Assembly: GCF_014696925.1 (NCBI RefSeq)
Contig: NZ_JACJQY010000019.1
Span: 29,293-93,292, forward strand
Direction: 5' to 3'
DNA: 64,000 nucleotides
Source of the DNA: Phormidium tenue FACHB-1050
Lineage (GTDB): Bacteria; Cyanobacteriota; Cyanobacteriia; Pseudanabaenales; Pseudanabaenaceae
In this document: positions 39,781 through 49,577 of the stretch, in pieces
Layout: every line of letters begins with the position of its first letter
How positions within the stretch are numbered: position 1 is the first letter of the stretch
Position numbers and translations under genes: made by a program
Notes under the pieces: model-generated
Database searches by the model: none
Told to the model about the DNA's origin: nothing
What the model saw: only the letters and a program-made list of their open reading frames with translations

Positions 39781-40170
39781 AAGTTTGCAAATGAACATAC
39801 GCTTATTGATTGCTCTAATTCTCCCTGCTCATTATAAAATCTTATTTCACCTTGCTCATTACATAGCCATACTTCAAGAGCTTGAGCTTCAAAACAAAGA
39901 TTTTTTCTTGAATTCCATTTCACCCCAAGTGTTATCAATAGATTTAACTTCTATACAAATTTCTGGAGATATAGATAAGGATACTTCATCTTGGATTTTG
40001 TCAAATCTTGCTTCCGAACACCACACAACATCCGCAACCTTAAAACTGTCTGTAGTGTTAATCGAACATTCTGACATCACTTCCCCATTACTTAGTAAAG
40101 ATCCTCATACACTTGGCGGCAGATATATAAAAAAAATATTTGATACTGCGATCGCTATACTTACAAGACA
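39781..40170 (-). pseudogene. Uma2-like (PD-(D/E)XK) family remnant with frameshift(s)
   Basis: Reverse strand: ADVVWCSEARFDKIQDEVSLSISPEICIEVKS... then, after a 1-nt shift at an A/T run, FEAQELEVWLCNEQGEIRFYNEQGELEQSIS*. Confidence 0.65.
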
Positions 40171-40217
40171 AAAATAAGATTAGTTGATTGACCTTAAATA
40201 CAAAACCAAGATAGAAT

Positions 40218-40237
40218 AAGATTAGTTGACTAATCTT
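40218..40237. promoter_or_regulatory. Perfect palindrome upstream of the AAA/DUF4143 gene
   Basis: AAGATTAG-TTGA-CTAATCTT; a half-similar copy ATAAGATTAGTTGATTGACC lies at about 40173-40192. Confidence 0.5.
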
Positions 40238-40248
40238 GTTTAAGATCT

Positions 40249-41721
40249 ATGCTAGAAATTTCAGAAATAGATATTTTGTCCCGACTTCGGTTTGATAATC
40301 CTTGGTGGGAACTAGGTATAGAAGGGAAAATAACTTACGAAAATACGCCTCGGCGCAAGTACTTCGAGACTTTTTATGAAAATATTTTGGATGTAAATGT
40401 TCGTCGAGCGATCGTTTTAATGGGACCAAGGCGCGTTGGTAAAACAGTTATGGTTTATCACACCATTCGCGCACTCTTAGACTCTGGGGTAGAAGCAAAA
40501 AATATTCTATATATTTCCCTTGAAACTCCAATCTATACTGGACTTCATTTGGAACGAATACTTAATTATTTCCAGAAACTTTTTGAACATAAACGTAATG
40601 CAAGACTGTTTGTTTTCTTTGACGAAATCCAGTATTTGCGTGATTGGGAAGTCCATCTTAAATCTCTAGTTGATTCATACGCAGACTATCGCTTTATTGC
40701 CACAGGTTCTGCGGCGGCGGCATTAAGACTAAAGAGTAATGAGTCTGGTGCTGGTCGCTTTAGCGATTATGTTCTGCCGCCATTAACTTTCGCTGAGTAC
40801 TTAATGTTTATTGGGCGAGAAACAGAACTTATAAAGTTCACGCCGATTGAAGATTTTGATTTAGACAAAAATGAATATTCTGTTACAAATATTAAAGCGC
40901 TCAATGAAGAGTTTATAAACTACTTAAACTTTGGTGGATATCCAGAAGCAGTCTTTTCTGAAACCATCAGGCAAAATCCTAGTCAGTATATCAAAAGTGA
41001 CATTATCGATAAGGTATTACTCCGAGATCTCCCAAGTCTTTACGGTATTAACGACATTCAAGAATTAAATAGACTATTTACGACCCTAGCTTACAACTCT
41101 GGGAATGAGGTGAGCTTGGATGGATTATCTAAATCCTCTGGTGTTGCTAAAAATACGATCAAGCGTTATCTCGAATATCTTGAGGCTGCGTTCCTAATTC
41201 GACGTGTTGAGCGAATAGACAACAATGCAAAGAGATTTAAGAGAGCGATGTGTTTCAAGGTTTACCTAACCAATCCATCCATGAGAGCCGCATTATTTGG
41301 ACAGATTGATGAAAGTTCCGAATCTATAGGAGCGATGACGGAAACTGCAATTTTTAGTCAATGGCAGCACAGCAAAATTACTGAACTTTATTGTGCAAGA
41401 TGGAAGTCTGGAGAGGTTGATATCGTACATTTAGATAAGGTTAATCAATTACCTTCTTGGATTGTGGAAGTTAAGTGGAGCGATCGCCCTTATAGAACAC
41501 TTGCAGAGCTTGATAATTGTGTTGAATTTGTGAACAAGCATCCTGATATTTCTCAACCAATTTTGATAACTAGTCAAACTATTTCAGATAAAGACATTCA
41601 CTATAAAGGAGTAGAGTTTGAATTTTGCCCCTCCAGTCTTTACGCTTATCTACTAGGAGCAAATTTATTGAAGTATATTGACAATAAGCTGGTTAGGCGG
41701 AGAGTTTCAGAAGAAATTTGA
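40249..41721 (+). CDS. AAA ATPase with DUF4143 C-terminal domain
   Basis: GPRRVGKTVMVYHTIRALL, FDEIQYLRDWE, TGSAAAALRL, PPLTFAEYL; C-terminal nuclease-like ...EVDIVHL...WIVEVKWSDRP. Confidence 0.88.
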   Translation: MLEISEIDILSRLRFDNPWWELGIEGKITYENTPRRKYFETFYENILDVNVRRAIVLMGPRRVGKTVMVYHTIRALLDSGVEAKNILYISLETPIYTGLHLERILNYFQKLFEHKRNARLFVFFDEIQYLRDWEVHLKSLVDSYADYRFIATGSAAAALRLKSNESGAGRFSDYVLPPLTFAEYLMFIGRETELIKFTPIEDFDLDKNEYSVTNIKALNEEFINYLNFGGYPEAVFSETIRQNPSQYIKSDIIDKVLLRDLPSLYGINDIQELNRLFTTLAYNSGNEVSLDGLSKSSGVAKNTIKRYLEYLEAAFLIRRVERIDNNAKRFKRAMCFKVYLTNPSMRAALFGQIDESSESIGAMTETAIFSQWQHSKITELYCARWKSGEVDIVHLDKVNQLPSWIVEVKWSDRPYRTLAELDNCVEFVNKHPDISQPILITSQTISDKDIHYKGVEFEFCPSSLYAYLLGANLLKYIDNKLVRRRVSEEI

Positions 41722-41838
41722 TGAAAATGCTATGTTTGCCAAAAGCGATCGCCACCGCAATTTTTTCTGATCGCGATCAATGTCACGGCGGTAACGGTAA
41801 ATTAGTAGGTAGAACCAAAAGCAAAAGCAAAATTAGAT

Positions 41839-43272
41839 ATGTTTGATGAAATCGCCGATAAATTTGAGGCGGCTTGGAAAAAGTTACGCGGACAGGACAA
41901 AATCTCGGACTCTAATATCCAAGGCGCGATTCGCGAAGTACGCAGGGCGCTATTAGAGGCAGATGTCAACCTACAAGTTGTCAAAGAATTTGTCGAAGAA
42001 ATCTCCAAACAGGCTCAAGGCGCTGATGTCATCGCAGGTGTGCGTCCAGATCAGCAATTTATCAAGATCGTCTATGACGAATTGGTAAGGACGATGGGCG
42101 AGGCAAATGTGCCACTCGCCGAAGCAGACAATGCCCCGACAGTAATTTTGATGGCAGGGTTGCAGGGTACAGGTAAAACGACAGCTACCGCAAAATTAGC
42201 TTTACATTTACGCAAACTAGAGCGCACTGCTTTACTCGTAGCAACCGACGTATATCGTCCTGCGGCGATCGACCAGTTGCTCACCCTCGGTAAGCAAATT
42301 AATGTGCCAGTCTTTGAAATGGGAGCAGATGCTGACCCTGTAGAGATTGCCCGTCAAGGATTGGCAAAGGCGAAGGAATTGGGCGTTAATACCGTGATTG
42401 TGGATACGGCGGGACGCTTGCAGATCGATCGCGACATGATGGATGAACTCAAGCGCGTCAAGGATGCAATTAATCCCGATGAAGTGCTGCTGGTTGTCGA
42501 TGCGATGACAGGGCAAGAGGCGGCGACCTTGACCCGTACTTTCCATGATGAGATTGGGGTGACGGGCGCAATCTTGACCAAGATGGACGGCGATACTCGT
42601 GGTGGTGCAGCGCTATCGGTGCGCCAGATTTCGGGACAGCCAATTAAGTTTATCGGTGTTGGTGAAAAAGTTGAGGCGTTGCAACCCTTCTATCCTGAGC
42701 GTATGGCTTCGCGGATTTTGGGTATGGGCGATGTGCTGACGCTAGTTGAGAAAGCTCAAGAAGAAATCGATCTCACCGATGCCGCTAATCTCCAAGAAAA
42801 GATTTTGAGTGCCAAGTTTGACTTTGATGACTTCCTAAAGAATACCCGCATGATGAAAAACATGGGTTCTTTCGGAGGAATGTTGAAGATGCTCCCTGGA
42901 ATGAAAATCAATGACGCACAAATCCAAGAGGCTGAAAAGCAACTCAAGCGTTGTGAATCGATGATTAGCTCCATGACTAAACAAGAACGCAAAGATCCCG
43001 ACCTGATCGCCAAAAGCCCTAGCCGTAAACAACGAATTGCCAATGGTGCTGGTTACAAACTTCAGGATGTGACTAAGCTCGTTGCAGATTTCCAAAAGAT
43101 GAGAGCCTTGATGCAGCAAATGGGACAAGGCAAAATGCCCAACTTCCCCGGAATGCCAAATATGGGCGGCGGCGGATTCCCTGGAATGGGTGGTATGGGC
43201 AACCAAGCACCATCGGGTAATCCTGTTTATGGCAAGAAAAAGAAAAAGAAAAAGGGATTTGGCGAGTTGTAG
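41839..43272 (+). CDS. ffh: Signal recognition particle protein
   Basis: GLQGTGKTTATAKLA, DTAGRLQID, TKMDGDTRGGAALS, Met-rich M domain. Confidence 0.98.
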   Translation: MFDEIADKFEAAWKKLRGQDKISDSNIQGAIREVRRALLEADVNLQVVKEFVEEISKQAQGADVIAGVRPDQQFIKIVYDELVRTMGEANVPLAEADNAPTVILMAGLQGTGKTTATAKLALHLRKLERTALLVATDVYRPAAIDQLLTLGKQINVPVFEMGADADPVEIARQGLAKAKELGVNTVIVDTAGRLQIDRDMMDELKRVKDAINPDEVLLVVDAMTGQEAATLTRTFHDEIGVTGAILTKMDGDTRGGAALSVRQISGQPIKFIGVGEKVEALQPFYPERMASRILGMGDVLTLVEKAQEEIDLTDAANLQEKILSAKFDFDDFLKNTRMMKNMGSFGGMLKMLPGMKINDAQIQEAEKQLKRCESMISSMTKQERKDPDLIAKSPSRKQRIANGAGYKLQDVTKLVADFQKMRALMQQMGQGKMPNFPGMPNMGGGGFPGMGGMGNQAPSGNPVYGKKKKKKKGFGEL

Positions 43273-43339
43273 GGGTTTAGCATTTGCGCGACTATCTCCA
43301 AACTCTCCACCAAAACCTCAATTCGCAAATGCTAAACCC
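43273..43339. repeat. Inverted repeat with ~35-nt spacer
   Basis: GGGTTTAGCATTTGCG ... CGCAAATGCTAAACCC. Confidence 0.9.
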
Positions 43340-43382
43340 TCTTTGCTTTAACAGATCAATTTTCCCTGCGTTTTGAGATTAA

Positions 43383-43447
43383 GGGCAAAGCATTCCCAAA
43401 TTCAAAGGATCTGAAAATTTATCAATTTCTGCGGGAATGCTTTGCCC
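43383..43447. repeat. Inverted repeat with ~35-nt spacer
   Basis: GGGCAAAGCATTCCC ... GGGAATGCTTTGCCC. Confidence 0.9.
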
Positions 43448-43487
43448 CTACATAAATGGCTTAATCAATCATCAATTACCAAACTAA

Positions 43488-44360
43488 ATGCAACCAAAAA
43501 TCATTATTCATGGCGGTGCAGGTAGCACTGTCGAAAGTAAAGGCGGCTATGAACCTGTCCGCAAATCATTATTTGCGGTTCTGGAAACCGTTTATCCGAT
43601 GCTGCTTAATGGCACGAAGGCGATCGATGCTGTCGTCAAAGCTTGTCAAATGCTCGAAGATGATCCGCGATTTAATGCAGGGACTGGATCGGTTTTACAG
43701 TCCGATGGTCAGGTGCGGATGAGTGCCTCAATTATGGATGGCGATCGCCAAAGTTTTAGTGGTGTCATCAATACGGCGCGAGTTAAAAATCCGATTGATC
43801 TCGCTAAGCATTTGCAAACTAGCGACGATCGCGTTCTCTCTGACTATGGCTCGGCGGAACTCACTCGCGAATTGGGCATTCCAATTTACAATCCCCTCAC
43901 CGATGAACGTCTTGCCGAATGGGTAGAGGAGCGCAAAACTAACTTCACTCGCAAAATGGCAGATGTGGCGATGGGAACAATCGGTGCGGTAGTTCTTGAT
44001 CAATATGGCAGTATTTGCGTGGGAACTTCCACAGGCGGACGAGGCTTTGAGCGTATTGGTCGAGTCAGCGACTCGGCAACTCCTGCGGGTAACTATGCCA
44101 CTAAATTTGCAGGGGTTAGCTGTACAGGTGTCGGTGAAGACATTCTCGATGAAGGCTTTGCGACTAGAGTGGTGGTGCGCGTTACCGATGGCATGACACT
44201 TCAGCAAGCAGTCGAAAAATCAATCAATGAAGCGAAAAGTCGCGATCGCGATTTTGGCGCAATTTGTCTGGATGCTACGGGGGCGATCGCATGGGGCAAA
44301 ACCTGTCCCGTATTGTTCGCTGCATACCATGATGGCGAAAAGATGCAAGATACACTTTAA
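43488..44360 (+). CDS. Isoaspartyl peptidase/L-asparaginase
   Basis: IIHGGAGS, FNAGTGSVLQ..., GTIGAVVLDQYGSICVGTSTGG. Confidence 0.93.
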   Translation: MQPKIIIHGGAGSTVESKGGYEPVRKSLFAVLETVYPMLLNGTKAIDAVVKACQMLEDDPRFNAGTGSVLQSDGQVRMSASIMDGDRQSFSGVINTARVKNPIDLAKHLQTSDDRVLSDYGSAELTRELGIPIYNPLTDERLAEWVEERKTNFTRKMADVAMGTIGAVVLDQYGSICVGTSTGGRGFERIGRVSDSATPAGNYATKFAGVSCTGVGEDILDEGFATRVVVRVTDGMTLQQAVEKSINEAKSRDRDFGAICLDATGAIAWGKTCPVLFAAYHDGEKMQDTL

Positions 44361-44394
44361 AGTTAAGGTGAGCTACGCTCACCTTAACTTTAAA
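44356..44394 (+). terminator. Perfect hairpin overlapping the asparaginase stop codon
   Basis: TTTAAAGTTAAGGTGAGC-TAC-GCTCACCTTAACTTTAAA; stop TAA at 44358-44360 lies inside the left arm. Confidence 0.7.
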
Positions 44395-44444
44395 ATCACG
44401 ATCAAGATGAGCTAAGCTCTTCAAGAGGCATGAACTGAAACTGT

Positions 44445-45461
44445 ATGAAAGATGTAATTGTGATCGGCGCAGGGATGGCAGGATTAACCTGCGCTCAACA
44501 ACTAAAGCAAGCGGGGCTAGATGTCACCATTGTTGAGAAATCAGCAGGGGTGGGAGGAAGGATGGCAACTAGACGTTTGCAAGGTACTTGGGTCGATCAT
44601 GGCGCACAACTCATATCTGTGAAAAGTGACAGTTTCGGGAGATTTGTTCGCAAACTCCAAGAAAAAGGCATTGTTCAAGAGTGGACGCGCAATGTCTATC
44701 AACTATCATCATCTGGCTTGCGTCCTCCCGATGCCGATGCCAGACATCCAAGATACTGCTGTCCGATGGGGATGACGGCGATCGCCAAATCTCTTGCCAT
44801 TGACATTCCAATCATCAACAATGCCCGCATCGTTGGAGTCAACCACAGCGACACCAAATGGCAATTAGTAACTGATCGCCAAGAAACTCTCGAAACTTCG
44901 GCGATTATTTCAACCATACCCGCACCCCAATTTCTACCTTTATTTGAAGAAGTTCTGACCTTAGCACCTAGTTTTCTGCAAGCTGTCCAATCAGTCAAAT
45001 TTGCCCCCAGTGTAACGATCATGGCTGGTTACAATGCCAGTAATTCAGTCCCAGTAGAATGGCAAGCAATTAGATGTATCGATGATCCCATTCTTGATTG
45101 GATTAGCTACGACAGCAGCAAACATTTAGACAAAGCCTCACAACCTGTCTTTGTCTTGCAAAGTACTGCCGAGTTTGCTAAACAATCAATGGAGGAACCT
45201 GATCTGGAAATCGCGGGTAAGCCTTTGCTCAATCAAGTGGGGAGATTATTGGAAAAATGGCTAGCTAGTCCCGAATGGTGGCAAGTGCATCGTTGGCGTT
45301 ATGCTCTCGCCGAAGAGTCTCTGGGGGTTTCTTGCCTATCCACAGCGATTCCCTTGGCACTTGTCTGTGCAGGTGACTGGTGTGCTGGCAAAAATATTGA
45401 AGCTGCCTATAATTCGGGTATTGCCGCCGCAGAGTCAGCGATCGAGTTACTCAAATCTTAA
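44445..45461 (+). CDS. FAD-dependent oxidoreductase, renalase-like
   Basis: VIGAGMAGLTCAQQLKQAGLDVTIVEKSAGVGGRMATRRLQ...; C-terminal CAGDWCAGKNIEAAYNSGIAAAE. Confidence 0.88.
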   Translation: MKDVIVIGAGMAGLTCAQQLKQAGLDVTIVEKSAGVGGRMATRRLQGTWVDHGAQLISVKSDSFGRFVRKLQEKGIVQEWTRNVYQLSSSGLRPPDADARHPRYCCPMGMTAIAKSLAIDIPIINNARIVGVNHSDTKWQLVTDRQETLETSAIISTIPAPQFLPLFEEVLTLAPSFLQAVQSVKFAPSVTIMAGYNASNSVPVEWQAIRCIDDPILDWISYDSSKHLDKASQPVFVLQSTAEFAKQSMEEPDLEIAGKPLLNQVGRLLEKWLASPEWWQVHRWRYALAEESLGVSCLSTAIPLALVCAGDWCAGKNIEAAYNSGIAAAESAIELLKS

Positions 45462-45479
45462 AGAACAATGAAATAATCT

Positions 45480-46538
45480 ATGTTGCATCCAGAATCTTTG
45501 ATTAAAAAGACTGAAGGTTGGCAGTTTGCCAGTGAAGCAGATCTAGAAGATTTTGTTTGGAATAATCTCGGAAAATTATTTGGGCTAATCCCGCTTAAAC
45601 GTCAATATATTGTCCTGAATGATTGCTGCGATATTCTTGCTCTATCAGATTCAGGACAACTGGTAATTATTGAGTTAAAAAATGTAGAAGACCGCTATGT
45701 TGTACAGCAATTAACTCGCTACTACCATAGCCTTGCCACTGAAAAGCCAATAGCTGAAATTATTGAATATGATCAGCCTATCCGCCTAATTGCTATCAAG
45801 CCTGACTTCCATCGTCATAACTATATTGATCAGGCTTATAACAAACTCACAGTTGAATTTTGGCAGTTTAAAATTATTCAGAATGATAAACAACTAACAT
45901 TTCATATCAAAGATCAAGAAGAAACCACTATTTCCTCTGCGATAATTCCTTATCCACAGGAATATATCCTAGATGAAACAACCTCTCAGACTACATTACA
46001 CATATTGCCACGCATCCCCAGAGCATTTGAGAATTTGCTCGATGAGCGTCATTCCTCTGACAAAGATCTTGTTTTAAGGATCAGGGAGAAAATACTTAAT
46101 TTTGACGAAAGAATGGCAGAAGTAAGTACAAAAGTTATTACTCGATATGGCTATGCACAAAAGAATGGCAATATACCTACCACTAAAATGTGTGCCGAAT
46201 TCTATAGCCGCCCTATCAATGAATTTTATCAACTTGAGTTTTCTCTCTGGTTACCTATACCAAACCAAAGATATATTTCGCAAAAAATTTACCAGAAAAA
46301 AACTGCAAAAATACGTATGTGGGCATTTAACAAGGAAAATTCAAAGATTTCACTTAATGTATCAAGAAACCCTGATCCTAAATCCTATAGATCTAGTGAT
46401 AGTTATTCTTTGAATCAATACTCAAAAACTTATAAGTTAATGACAGATAGAGAAATTACTGACCAATCTCTAGAGGGTTTGATAGAAATAGCCTTAGCGG
46501 ATTGGCAAGAAAGGGTAGATAGTAAAATAAAGACTTAA
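45480..46538 (+). CDS. PD-(D/E)XK nuclease-like protein (NucS/DUF91-like N-terminus)
   Basis: SEADLEDFVWNNLGKLFGLIPLKRQYIVLNDCCDILALSDSGQLVIIELKNVEDRYVVQQLTRYYHSL: E...D-x-ELK arrangement. Confidence 0.65.
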   Translation: MLHPESLIKKTEGWQFASEADLEDFVWNNLGKLFGLIPLKRQYIVLNDCCDILALSDSGQLVIIELKNVEDRYVVQQLTRYYHSLATEKPIAEIIEYDQPIRLIAIKPDFHRHNYIDQAYNKLTVEFWQFKIIQNDKQLTFHIKDQEETTISSAIIPYPQEYILDETTSQTTLHILPRIPRAFENLLDERHSSDKDLVLRIREKILNFDERMAEVSTKVITRYGYAQKNGNIPTTKMCAEFYSRPINEFYQLEFSLWLPIPNQRYISQKIYQKKTAKIRMWAFNKENSKISLNVSRNPDPKSYRSSDSYSLNQYSKTYKLMTDREITDQSLEGLIEIALADWQERVDSKIKT

Positions 46539-46648
46539 ATTTTTGATTTTTTAGTTAGCAAAACGTTCTAAGACAGATCAATTGCTCATAAGTGATTGAC
46601 AAACGCTCATGTCTTTTGTGATAATTGTCAATTGTGAGATTTTATTGA

Positions 46649-47974
<1,326 letters not shown>

Positions 47975-48104
47975 ATTTGGCACTCAGCTTCTAGCTTTTA
48001 GCTTTTAGCTTCTGGGTTAAATCTAGGCAATGACAACTACAAATTAAAAGCCAATAGCTAATCGCTAACGGCTAAAAGCCATTAAGAAATCACAAATTAC
48101 CAAA

Positions 48105-48656
48105 ATGCAACTACAAATTAACGCTACTACACGTCCCCCAGCCAACAATCGCGCTCTTCGTCGCGGTGGTCAAATTCCTGCAACTGTATATGGACATAAA
48201 GGTGCTGAATCGATCTCGATCGCTTTAGATGCTAAAGAAGCAACTACTCTACTGCGCGAAGCTACGATCAATAACACAATGATCGAAGTAAATGTAACCG
48301 ATGGCGACTTCAAAGGCAAAACACTATTGCGTGAAGTTCAAAATCATCCTTACAAAAATGATATTTATCACCTTAGCTTTTTTGCGATCGAGGCTCAGTC
48401 GAAGATCGAAGTAGACATTCCTTTGCACTTCGTAGGCGTACCTGTAGGCGTAAAAGTTGGCGGTGGCTCCGTGGACACAATCAAGAACTATGTACGTGTA
48501 TCTTGCGCTCCAAGCAATATCCCTGAAAGCTTTGAAATTGATATTGCTCCTCTGGAAATCGGCAAGGGTGTGCATGTTAGCGAAATTAACTACCCTGAAG
48601 GTGTTAAGCCTGTAACCGAAAGCACTGCTCTCGTTGTTACCATTCTCAAGAAATAA
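48105..48656 (+). CDS. rplY: 50S ribosomal protein L25/general stress protein Ctc
   Basis: PPANNRALRRGGQIPATVYGHKGAESISIAL... Confidence 0.93.
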   Translation: MQLQINATTRPPANNRALRRGGQIPATVYGHKGAESISIALDAKEATTLLREATINNTMIEVNVTDGDFKGKTLLREVQNHPYKNDIYHLSFFAIEAQSKIEVDIPLHFVGVPVGVKVGGGSVDTIKNYVRVSCAPSNIPESFEIDIAPLEIGKGVHVSEINYPEGVKPVTESTALVVTILKK

Positions 48657-48692
48657 AAACAGGGGCGCTTCGCGCCCCTGTTTTTATTTCTT
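48648..48692 (+). terminator. Perfect hairpin overlapping the rplY stop codon
   Basis: AAGAAATAAAAACAGGGGCGC-TTC-GCGCCCCTGTTTTTATTTCTT; the last two Lys codons and TAA form the left arm. Confidence 0.8.
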
Positions 48693-48738
48693 TAAAAGTT
48701 GATAGGCGGCGCGAAGCGCCGCCTATCAACTTTTAAAG
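48690..48738. repeat. Second perfect hairpin in the rplY 3' region
   Basis: CTTTAAAAGTTGATAGGCGGCGC-GAA-GCGCCGCCTATCAACTTTTAAAG, 23-bp perfect arms. Confidence 0.9.
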
Positions 48739-48750
48739 GCTTTATGATTG

Positions 48751-49380
48751 CTATGCAAGAACTATATGCCGATCGCGATCGACTTTTAACCATCCTTCAT
48801 CTTGTAATAATTTCATCGCTCTAGTAACAGTGACGCGGGTGCTGCTAATGGCACTGGCAAGGTGCTGGTGCGTAAGACGCACAGTCAGACGAGTTCCACC
48901 GTCAACAGGGATGCCAACTTCTTGCTTAAGCAGAAGCAGGATTTGGCGGAGTCGCTCTTCCACCCGCTTATTACTAACTAGTGCTAGCAAAGCTTCCGTT
49001 TGCTGAAGACGACGATTGAGATGTTGCAAAATGCCATGATAAAGCTGTGGTGATTGTTCTAGCTCAATCAAGGTAAACCGCATCAAGTCAACATCTGACA
49101 GGGAAATCGCTTGATAAGGTTCAAGATTTGTTAATGGCAACCCAAAGGGCATTGCTTGTACTGCAAAGCCAACCAAAACTTCATCGCCTGACGGATGCAA
49201 GGTATTTAGTTGCACAACTCCACGACAAACTACCCATACTTCATGCGGATACATGGGAATAATTTGTCCACTCTTGTAAGTGTGCATGGTGCGACCGCGA
49301 TAAATTTCTTCGAGCGATCGCCGCCAATCAGTTACAGAATGGGTGGAGTTAAGATCAAAACTTGAGAACGTATATGTCAT
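48751..49380 (-). CDS. Crp/Fnr family transcriptional regulator
   Basis: cNMP-binding-like fold plus HTH: LTVRLTHQHLASAISSTRVTVTRAMKLLQDEGWLKVDRDRHIVL. Confidence 0.88.
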   Translation of the reverse strand: MTYTFSSFDLNSTHSVTDWRRSLEEIYRGRTMHTYKSGQIIPMYPHEVWVVCRGVVQLNTLHPSGDEVLVGFAVQAMPFGLPLTNLEPYQAISLSDVDLMRFTLIELEQSPQLYHGILQHLNRRLQQTEALLALVSNKRVEERLRQILLLLKQEVGIPVDGGTRLTVRLTHQHLASAISSTRVTVTRAMKLLQDEGWLKVDRDRHIVLA

Positions 49381-49466
49381 AAAAGCGTGAGGTACACATT
49401 AGTGATCCTATGTGTTTCTCGACACTATCGGGTTAAGCCTAGTTTATCTAATCAATAAATTCTTCT

Positions 49467-49577
49467 TAAATTCTTGCAGAGTGTGAGGCGGGGCAAAGCC
49501 CCGCCTCACGCTTTTTATTACTATTAAATTCTTGCAGAATGTGAAGCAGTGCTTTGCACTGCTTCACACTTTTTATT
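49467..49577. repeat. Tandem pair of 53-bp hairpin units with compensatory stem differences
   Basis: Units 49467..49519 and 49525..49577 share flanks TAAATTCTTGCAGA and CTTTTTATT; stems GTGAGGCGGGGC-AAA and GTGAAGCAGTGC-TTT are both perfectly paired. Confidence 0.95.

Noticed and set aside
39785-40177. Plus-strand ORF MQMNIRLLIALILPAHYK...
   Set aside because: Antisense to a recognisable Uma2-like remnant; treated as non-coding.
47975-48104. AGCTTTTAGCTTTTAGCTTCT / GCTAACGGCTAAAAGCC stretch between purA and rplY
   Set aside because: Low-complexity simple repeat type often seen in cyanobacterial spacers; no clear element boundaries.
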